A DNA stretch of 64,000 bases from Argyresthia goedartella (Eukaryota; Arthropoda; Insecta; Lepidoptera; Argyresthiidae). Location of the stretch: positions 26,899,356 to 26,963,355 of the forward strand of contig OX463815.1 of assembly GCA_949825045.1 (NCBI GenBank), read 5' to 3'. This document shows, piece after piece, positions 55,735 through 64,000 of the stretch (position 1 is its first letter; the number at the start of each line of letters is the position of its first letter). The position numbers and the translations under genes are program-made. A model generated the notes under the pieces. It saw only the letters and a program-made list of their open reading frames with translations, was not told the origin of the DNA and did not search any database.

Positions 55735-55857
55735 CCGCACATCAAAAATACTGATTTTCACAGCAAATATCAGGGCGAAGTGGTGCGGTAGCTTAGGAGA
55801 AGGGTAAAGGGGGTGAGCGAAGCGAAGCCCCCTTTATCCTTCGTGTTAAGTTGAACA
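55735..55857 (-). repeat. dispersed repeat with GGGGGCTTCGC hairpin, copy 2
   Basis: Inverted relative to 34636-34785: CGCACATCAAAAATACTGAT, AGCGAAGCCCCCTTTATCC and TTCGTGTTAAGTTGAACAT. Confidence 0.7.
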
Positions 55858-56473
55858 TATAATAGAAAAAAAAAATAAGCAAAACTAATAATTTTTGTTG
55901 CTGTTTTGATTTTGATAAAAATATCGAGGATTATTTGTTTAGCGATTACCAAGTTTAAATACATGCCATTGTTAATTAATGAACATCATTGTAATAAATT
56001 ATGTATGATCCTACATTACATTAAAATACATTATGTACCTATCTCTGAAACGACGGTATTCTAAATTATAGGCCTGTGGGTTACCAGGTATTTTAGGAAT
56101 CAGAAACATAAAATCGTTAGTAAGAAGTTATGAAGTTTATCATTTTAACAGATGTAGCTTTATCCTACCTTAGAACTAATTAAACGTTTAGGCTAGATTA
56201 TCCGATTTCCTATATTTTAATTGATTTAATTTTTATCAATTGCTTTATGTATTTATTTGAATTCATTCATTGTTAGAACATCCATATTTTTTGGCCTTTA
56301 CCTCTTCAATAGTTTGTTGATTTAACTAAAAAGGTTTTAGTTCGATTTCTTAACACTTTGCAGTTGGTGCGAGGTTCGTGCTATTGGATCAATTAGTGAT
56401 TTCTGTTAGCGAGGCCAAATTGTCTGCTTTACTCTACATACCAACCGACACACACACATACATAACCCATTTG

Positions 56474-56505
56474 TATGTTACATGGATGTACATCCATGTA
56501 ACATA
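56474..56505. repeat. perfect 32-bp palindrome, no spacer
   Basis: Two 16-nt arms (TATGTTACATGGATGT and its complement) meet at GT|AC. It lies in AT-rich intergenic DNA. Confidence 0.9.
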
Positions 56506-56844
56506 ACTTCACTTTAACTTTTTACTTATCTTAAACCACCTGTGCCCCGCGGTTTACACACCAAATCAGTACAATTATTACAGATAAGCAAAGTATGGTA
56601 ATGACAAACAAATTATTAAAGTTTTGAAACTAGTGTCACTTGATACCTTTGGGTGTAGTGTTAAAATCTCACAACTTCCCCCCACTTATATTTGACGCTT
56701 CACCCCCGTAACCGTATTGAAACAGTTATTTTTCTTGTGAAAACTATCATAGATTAGGTACGGTATAGTGTCAAAGACAATAATAATCCTTATTTTAAAG
56801 GAAAATATTCTATATTTTTTAGACTTGACGCTATTCAAGCCATA

Positions 56845-56890
56845 GCACATCCTTGGTGCGCAAGTCCGACTCGCTCTTGACCGTTTTTGC
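56845..56890 (-). repeat. fragment of the GGGTTCCGTA-type repeat
   Basis: Only the GCAAGTCCGACTCGCTCTTG and ACCGTTTTTG end is present. Confidence 0.55.
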
Positions 56891-56934
56891 CATTTATTAT
56901 ATGTCCTATCCTCTAACAAATGCTGTAAAAATAA

Positions 56935-57283
56935 GAGACATGAAGCGTCGTAGGCATCACACTCCTAGACCGAGTCCGCACGCAACGAAGAAATTACGTC
57001 GACAGACTAAGGTCCAAGATGTCGGAAACCGTATTACCTATCAGACGAAGTGGACAGGACACTTGAGGAGGCGAGGTGATGCCAGAGGTGCAGTAGATCC
57101 CTGAGCGAGTGGTGGCCGAAATAAGAAAAAAGAAGCCTGGGTCCACCAGCAGCTAGATGGATGACATTACCAATATCGCGGGGGAATACCTGGATTCGAT
57201 TGGCACAGGACCGGGGATAGGTTGGCACAAAAAGGAGGGCGCCTATACGCAGCAGTGGGTGGAAACAAGCTGTCGGTGACGAG
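56935..57283 (+). pseudogene. LINE ORF2 C-terminal fragment
   Basis: Decayed reading frames give a K-W-x-G-H-L-R-R segment, R-W-x-D-D-I-like (MDDITNIAGEYL) and KKEGAYTQQWVE. These match the usual end of endonuclease/RT LINE proteins in insects (W-A-G-H-V, W-x-D-D-I, A-x-x-Q-Q-W). Frame changes and stops separate the motifs. Only the 3' tail of the element remains. Confidence 0.7.
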
Positions 57284-57323
57284 TCAAGTTTTTCCAAAAT
57301 AGTTTGATTTTGGAAAAACTTGA
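57284..57323. repeat. hairpin, 17-bp arms, 6-nt loop
   Basis: TCAAGTTTTTCCAAAAT and its exact complement flank AGTTTG, immediately after the LINE tail. Confidence 0.88.
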
Positions 57324-57399
57324 ATTCTTTCAAGTCTTTAAAAATGTATTTTTTCTTTTTAAAATAAAAGAAGGATTGTTCTTACTTTTGATACATTTT

Positions 57400-59190
57400 A
57401 GTTCATTTATAGGATGTTTTATTAATTTCTACAATTTTTTTAGGTTCGTTTGGTATCGTATGCCAAGCCAACCATAAGCAACCTTGAAAGTGGGGGAACA
57501 ACTTTTCTTAGCCCAAAAAAAACAAATTTTCTGACTTATACCGTTCTTGGCCATTATAAGCCTATAAGACTTGTTTCACGATGTAACAGTCTTCTAAGAA
57601 AATATACAAGATAAAAGATTTTTATTGCAATAATTTATTTTATTTTTATATAACCGTAGATATTTACATATACTTAGCAAATGTCATTTTTTACCTCTAC
57701 TCTACATTGGACCACTGTGGGCGAGGTAGGAAAGAAACTCCCACATAATTACTATATTACTATATCCCACATTAATTGTTATAAATAATTATAAAATTAT
57801 CAACAGCGAGTTTGTTGAGTTAATCTTTATTTTTTTTACTTCTCTCATCGTTGTTCAACTTCTTGTTTACATCATTGTATATATTGTATAGCTTATTGTA
57901 TCTATTATATATATTATTATTATTATTAATTAGATTAGTGTAAATTTTGTATTTCACGTCATCTCCAATTAACTTCTATATATATATACATAGTGGGTTT
58001 TCAACTAGAATTAATATTAAAATATTTAAGTGAGCTGCATTGTTGTATAGACCTTAATAAATAAATAAGAGCCATAATAGGTAGACAATTGAAAATTTCA
58101 CAAATATGTATTTTGACTATTGCCGCCGCACCACTATTAATTATGAACCATGCAAGAGATGTGATTTTTTGCATCTTTTCTTGTACATTTTTTTTTGTGA
58201 TGTAACTACAAACTTACGGTTTTCGTATGTTTTCGTTACTTGCTATGTGCTAACATGCTTCTTGCCAAATTTCATGATTCCTGGTCCATGAAAAGTAACC
58301 TGTACACATTTTGATTCCCTACTGAGTGGGTGTCCAAATATGTGACGTATATTTTGATAGCGTCGGCTAGTACTGGTAGTGATTGATATCAATTTCAACT
58401 TGATACCTTCACGTGTTCCTGAGAAAAAGGGTCTAAAAGAGAAAAAATAAAAATAGGCGTACAGACCGTCTGCCTGTCAGACAGACTGACAACAAAGAGA
58501 TCCTAAAAAGCTATTTTTTACCTTTGTTTGGAACGGAACCCTAAAAATGCCAAAAAACACATCTCTTATACTGGATTTCGTTTCATTTAACAAAAACCCA
58601 AATGGCATTCTAAAGTAGTTTTGAAAAAAGATAAAACTCCACAAAAAATATCAGTGCAAGAGTTATAGGATTTTTTCCTCTTGTTTATTTTCTGCGATGA
58701 TTATAATATCGTAAAACTAATTCTTTAGCCTTAAAATCACCATGGAGGCGGAATTTCGTAGGTTTTTGGGCCACCAAAAGTTGTCCTTCCCACTTTCGAG
58801 GTCGCATACTTAGCTTTGGCATACCCACACGATAGCAAACGATCCTAGATTAAAAAAAACTTTTGCAGAAAGCTGAATCACTTTTGGATCTTCTTTATAT
58901 TGGGCTATTTATCTTATCTATGACGAGTATACCCGTTGACGGGGCCACACCTCATCCAAAGGTATCATGCGACACAAGTTTTAATACTTTATTAATTTGT
59001 TTGTCTGTAAAACATACAATGACGACAATGTATTGAACATTCAACCACCCACCTAGTCACACATTTGCGTTTATACTTACTACTGGCATGATGCAACAAG
59101 GTATCTACAAAACTTACTATAATATATGTATCACTTACAAATGTGGTTGAATGATTTACCTCCGATTTCTAAATTGAGAATTTCAATAAT
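57400..59190. other. no gene recognised
   Basis: AT-rich DNA with simple TATA/TTATTA tracts near 57900-57990 and one repeat fragment at 58440-58553. No exon or RNA gene can be supported. Confidence 0.5.
58440..58553 (+). repeat. fragment of the GGGTTCCGTA-type repeat
   Basis: CAGACCGTCTGCCTGTCAGA and TTGGAACGGAACCCTAAAAA, the second reading as the family end in inverted orientation. Confidence 0.55.
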
Positions 59191-59253
59191 GAAATACTTA
59201 AGTATAGTTCTGTCTCTGCAGATGTCACACAAAAGAACGGGACATAACTATAC

Positions 59254-59582
59254 TTAACACGCTCAGCGCCAGTATATCTTTAATGATACACCATAGGGTG
59301 GTTTCTCACAAGCCAGTGTATACCTATAATTTTTTTGTATTTTTTTAAGAAAATCCCCATATTTTCTCTATTTTTTTAAGATATTTACACCCCGAAACAC
59401 AAGCACATTCTCCAGGGCCAATGCTTTTGAACGCGCTACTAAAATGTATGAAACGGTGTATATTGTGGGATACACCGGCCGCCGAAGTCGGGCAGTGTGG
59501 TGTATCATTAAGGATACACTGGCCTGTGACAAAAGCACCCTATGGTGTATCATTAAAGATACACTGGCGCTGAGCGTGTTAA
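59254..59582. mobile_element. 329-bp TTAA-flanked MITE with long TIRs
   Basis: Starts TTAACACGCTCAGCGCCAGT and ends GGCGCTGAGCGTGTTAA; the inverted ends extend about 45 bp (ATCTTTAATGATACACCATA) with few mismatches. The GTGTATCATTAA words recur inside. TTAA flanks fit piggyBac-type movement. An inverted TTAAGTATAGTT pair (59198-59214 and 59241-59257) overlaps its left end. Confidence 0.85.
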
Positions 59583-60429
59583 GTATGAACTTATTGCGCT
59601 TCTCAATTCAGAAACTGGCGCTTACCCTTCTGCGAGTGCGAAGAGTTGATGATGATATGATCCTGTCTCATTTGGGTCTCAGAGACATTGCTCTTATCCT
59701 TAGTTCAGATGTTTTTCTGGCGTGCCATCTTTAGCTCTGTATTTGCTTCAAAAAGACATTAAGTGACAAATTACATCATTAAACAATTGTAGGTCACAAC
59801 ATACAATAATAAATTTGTTAATTTAAGTACGAAAAGTATGTTACCTTAACCGAGTCTTTAGTTATTTGATTTCATTTTACTTTGTCGCTTGCCTTGAGTA
59901 AAATTATATAACTTTGAATTAGGTATATGAAAAATAATATAATCTGAGTTTAACGTAAATAAGCATGCTTGTTAACAGCCGACCGACCAACATTCAGGAA
60001 GGACATTTAATCTTAACACCCTTATTAACATGACTGAAATACCTACTAATATTCTATTACAAATAAAGTTACGGTCTCGTCCGTAGATGTTTAAGTTTTT
60101 TTTAACATGGTTTAATAAAAATAAGGCCTTGATCCTGGAACGGTTTTGCCAAAATAAGAATGTGTGTAAAGTATAACGGAAAAGATATAAACTTCTATGC
60201 CACACATGGGCTAAATGCCGTAATGGTTTACCGATCATAGTTGCTAACTTTAGGTAATGCTGCAATACTTCCACAAACATATGGAGGCAATGTTCACAGT
60301 CAGTCAATTTCCTGTGTACAACTTGACATTCCACGCGCCATATCGCTCTACATTCAGGCCCAATAAAGTGTCTACTGCTACTATACATGGTAAATATTTA
60401 TTAAAATGCAAATGACTTTCCAACATAAC

Positions 60430-60516
60430 ATTACATAAAATAGCGTCACGCCTTTTCCCATACGAGGTGGCAGAAGCACAATTGTGCCCACTTTGATTCA
60501 ATACTCCATTTTGCGT
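60430..60516 (-). repeat. dispersed repeat, copy 2
   Basis: Reverse complement resembles 45442-45530: AAAATGGAGTATTGAATC and CCACCTCGTATGGGAAAAGG. Confidence 0.55.
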
Positions 60517-60625
60517 GACAGGGGGCTAGCCCATCGCCGCAACTATGGAGTAATGAACGTTGTAATTTTTTCCCATCACCGTTAGAACGACCGTATAATG
60601 TACTTAAGATAAATCAATTATCATT

Positions 60626-60702
60626 GGTACATGGTCAGGAATCGAACCTGCATCTCCTGTATGAGAAGCTAGCGTGAAACCCATTAGACCAATGAGCCCG
60701 CC
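60626..60702 (-). mobile_element. tRNA-like sequence (SINE head or tRNA pseudogene)
   Basis: The minus strand reads GGCGGGCTCATTGGTCTAAT at an A-box position and CAGGTTCGATTCCTG with a good T arm. I cannot pair an acceptor stem or a 5-bp anticodon stem, so it does not fold as a functional tRNA. A SINE head is more likely. Confidence 0.5.
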
Positions 60703-61410
60703 TTGCCCTGCATTTTTATGTGATAATTTAGTCATCTTACAAAGTCTGTATATATTAAGATAAGGAGTTTGCAGGACACTGCTCTGCTACTGATTTAAAA
60801 AACTTTTGTCTTACTGAATACTTACTCACTAAAACTACTTGCTCACGACGTGAGTAACTTATCTACTAATCCAACAAGCCCAAAGGAAAACACTATTTAA
60901 TAAAATCTTGCGTCAGAAGTAATATCAAGATTCTTCGGAGTTGGCAGCCGGAAATCGGAGTAGTCAGCTTGTGTCATTCATCCGTTTGACGACAACACTC
61001 CGGTCTACGGCAGTACCTCAAGCAGAAATAATAACCAGGGTGAAAAAGTGCTCGAGTTCAGATAAAGTGAACTTATCTCATACTTAAACTGCTCTGAATT
61101 TTTATAGTGATCTTAAAAGATGTTGGTGGTGTATCTAAGTAGTCATACTATCAGTGTACTAAATAAGTGCAAAGGATATTCAAAACACTTCAAAACACTT
61201 ACAACAAAAAAGTTTTCCTAACTTTATCTTAGACCGAGCATTGACTAGGCGTGTAGATGGACGTCTAATTAGAAACATGAAATGATCTGGGCCTTACGGT
61301 TAAAAATTAAAAAGTAAAAAGTCATAGTCTATGGTTATGTATTTTTGGCGCCATTAATGAATAATTTTTCATTGCGTATTGAATTATATTGGTCTCATTT
61401 ATTATAGAAA

Positions 61411-62340
61411 ATGGGTAAATGGGTAAGTTGTGACCCCAATACCAGAAAGATTATAGTTGGTTTACATTCGAGACATAATTGGACGTACAAGAAGATCGCA
61501 GGACATATTGGGTGTTCCTTAAAAATGGTATACAATGCTATTAGTCATTTTAAATAACATGAAACAACAAATAATGTCCCATGAAAACTTCACCCACGGA
61601 AGACTACACTACGCGAGGACAGGATGATGGGGCGTTTGGCTGAACTTAACCCTTTCAACGGGTCAAAGGACTTAAAACAATAACTTTTCGGCGAAAATAA
61701 CCCACGCCAAGTATCCGCAAGACTTGTCCGCAGGAGATTAGTGAAAAATTCGGTTTGCCGAAAAGTACCGCTTCTCCCCAAGAGGCATAAGGAAGCCTGT
61801 TTGGCTTTTGCCAGAAAGTACCGCGATTGGACCGATCAAGACTGGGAAAAAGTACTTTTTTCGGAAGAAAAGAAGATTACTATGATACATTCGGATGGCA
61901 AACGATATGTTCGTCGCCCTGTCAACAAGCCATTTGACCCTAAGTTCACAAAAAAAACAGTTAAACGTGGTGGTGGAAACATCAAAGTATGGGGTTGCTT
62001 TTCTGGATTCGGGATTGGTCACGTGAGAAAGATTAAAGACATGCTGGATCAGCACCAATACAAAAAATATTAGAACAGATCATGATTCCTTATTTTGATG
62101 AACATTTACCGGTGACATGTATCTTCCAGCAAGACAATGATCCGAAGCATACCGCAAACAGCGTGAAGGCCTTTATCATAGAACAATCATTGTCAGTATT
62201 AAACTGGTCCGCAACTAGTCCGGATATTAATCCGATTGAAAATTTATGGCACATTGTGAAGAAGAAGGTGTCAGATACACGCTACAGCAATGAGGGTGCA
62301 CTTTATGACGCATTAAGCGATTTGGCAATTTCACAAACTT
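61411..62340 (+). pseudogene. Tc1-like transposase, broken
   Basis: Starts MGKWVSCDPNTRKIIVGLHS with a helix-turn-helix (HNWTYKKIAGHIGCS), then stops near 61556. Downstream, after frame changes, it resumes with LLPKRHKEACLAFARKYRDW, the region of the first catalytic residue (LFSEEKK, where the family has a D), WGCFSGFGIG, the second (FQQDNDPKHTA) and the third (SPDINPIENLW). It stops between them near 62071. It is cut at the 3' end by a GGGTTCCGTA-type repeat at 62357. The protein is inactive. Confidence 0.85.
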
Positions 62341-62356
62341 ATTTGGTTCCTTTTCA

Positions 62357-62862
62357 GGGTTCCGTACCCGAAGGGTGCCAAACGGGACCCTATTACTAAG
62401 CCTCCATTGTCCGTCTGTCTGTCCGTCCGTCCGTCACCGGGCTCTATCGGATAAACCGAAATACGGAGAGAGCTGAAATTTTCACAGAATGTGCATTTCT
62501 GTAGCCGCAACAGCAACAAATAATAAAAAATACCGAATTTCAAGAACTAAAAGAAGAAGTTATTGGTATGGCCATTTTCTTAGCCATTTTGTTTTATTTG
62601 TTTATCGGTGAAAAATGGACAAAGAGTTCGTTAACCTGAGTACATAGTTTAATACTTACCTACTACATACACAAAACTATTTTTCAATGTTTCGATGTAC
62701 GGCCTTGAATGTAGTCCTACCTATTATTTAATATTTTATTATTAAAAATTAAATAGGTATATGTACTCGTACAAAAGATTGTCGTTTTACGTTTTTCCGT
62801 GTACAATGGTACGGAACCCTTCATGTGCGGGTCCGATGTCCTAATCGCACTTGACCGGTTTT
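62357..62862 (-). repeat. GGGTTCCGTA-type dispersed repeat inserted in the Tc1 relic
   Basis: Starts AGGGTTCCGTACCCGAAGGG and GTCCGTCTGTCTGTCCGTCC, ends GTACGGAACCCTTCATGTGC and CGCACTTGACCGGTTT. It follows the Tc1 frame directly. Confidence 0.75.
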
Positions 62863-62869
62863 ATTACAC

Positions 62870-64000
62870 TCGATCTGCTATATTTGAGAAGCAAAGCAAC
62901 AAATATCTAAAGGTACTGCAACAACGAAATATTGATTTCATAAATTGGATGACTAGTAGGACAGGGCTTGCAAAATGTTCCTCTGAACACACAATATGAT
63001 AAATGATTGCATTCACTGTACAACATTCCTGTTTTATCTAGGTATTCTAGGTTCCTATTGAATGTTGTGTAGGCTTAAATTGGTAGGCCTAGTATAAAAG
63101 CTGTATAAGATAAGCAAATTGCGCTTAAATGTGTTTTAGCTGAATTATTCAAACGCTCCTGGAGACCTAAATTGGATTGAGTGAGTACCTATTCGTGTGA
63201 GTTGAACCTTGAATGACATTTACATTTATAAATTTCGAAGCAGAAGTTGATTAATGTTTCATTTATTAATATATCACCTGCTCGTCAATTTGCGCGTAAT
63301 GGTGGAGGCTGTGCCTCCAAGCCAGTGGTACAGAATTCTTATCCCAACCGAAGAGAAGAAAATAAATTCAAAATTCAAAAAGAGTTATTTCCATAATAAA
63401 CACATAGGTTATATTTGGATAATGTCAAATCATAAAATAACACATATATAAGGTATAAGGAAATATAGAACTCCATTCAAATTGCGTCACCTCAATGTTT
63501 TCGATGCTGGAGTCAAAGAGGCGACTAGAAACCTCCAGCTTTATAAGTAATTTTTTACAGAATTGGAGCAAACACCTTCCCCAGCTTTCTTGTCTTCTAC
63601 ATAATGTGATATTTTGTAGTAAGCCTTTTTACATAAGTGTTTTTAAAAACATTTTTAAATTTATTTACAGACAATTCTTGTAACTCAGTAGGGATTGTTG
63701 TAAAAGCGAATACATCATCAGTTATCGCTTTAGTAGCAACAGTCAGTAGGTATTGTTTTGAAGTTAAAAGTATCTTTAAAGCCTATTTATCACTGGACTT
63801 GACTAGATATGCAGGTTTGAATATAACTTCGATATCACGTTGATATTTGCCCCAGTTTCTATAGGAGTAATGCCCTGCTGTCTGCTGTCTGATGATGCGA
63901 TACGAAGGAATCACAAACAGAATCTGCCATCTTAACAGTGCACTTATTATGTCTCCATGGAGACCTTTTAGTATCTATTATAAGGTAGATTTTTAAATGA
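62870..64000. other. no gene recognised
   Basis: AT-rich sequence. Short open frames here have no recognisable domain, start context or splice partners. Confidence 0.5.

Noticed and set aside
60626..60702. Functional tRNA gene
   Set aside because: The T arm is good but no acceptor or anticodon stem pairs; I list it as a tRNA-like SINE head.

Overview
This is a eukaryotic nuclear window. Spliced genes with GT-AG introns, AT-rich intergenic DNA, tRNA-headed SINEs, cuticle-protein genes and a dense nest of insect-type transposons point to a moth or butterfly (Lepidoptera). The species cannot be named from the sequence.

Host genes, left to right. An OSTM1-like lysosomal membrane protein gene (+, exons 2154-4470, 5' exons not seen) faces a MEAF6 (Eaf6) chromatin-subunit gene (-, four coding exons, 8021 to 4701); their 3' ends are about 230 bp apart. 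PEX2 (+, five coding exons, 29596-35003, complete) encodes the RING peroxin of peroxisomal import. Further right are an RR-2 chitin-binding cuticular protein gene (-, two exons seen, 44351 and 38179 sides, with an intron of about 6 kb) and a secreted, repeat-rich structural cuticle-like protein (-, 49226-47666, with an upstream TATA box).

Mobile DNA. MEAF6 and PEX2 are divergent neighbours. About 20 kb of transposons now separates them. A 17.8 kb Bel/Pao LTR retrotransposon (8937-26726, minus orientation) has LTRs of 193 bp differing at one position and a 5-bp target duplication AGTAC. It carries gag, protease/RT/RNase H/integrase and an env-like gene. It contains a 2.68 kb tandem duplication of pol, a hairpin-type inverted duplication in each pol copy, and a 5.19 kb DIRS-like tyrosine-recombinase retrotransposon (12188-17374) inserted in env. 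A broken hAT transposon (26896-29443) lies between the right LTR and PEX2. Elsewhere there are a piggyBac remnant with a 19 x 52 bp minisatellite beside it, a Tc1-like transposase relic, a LINE tail, two families of tRNA-derived SINEs, TTAA-flanked MITEs, a hAT MITE with a perfect 8-bp target duplication, and dispersed GGGTTCCGTA-type repeats.

A recurring oddity is the number of perfect or near-perfect hairpins with little or no spacer (1193, 7759, 19719, 22396, 36375, 43372, 56474, 57284). Large stretches (about 44.6-47.4 kb, 49.4-51.3 kb, 57.4-59.2 kb, 62.9-64 kb) hold no gene that I can support.
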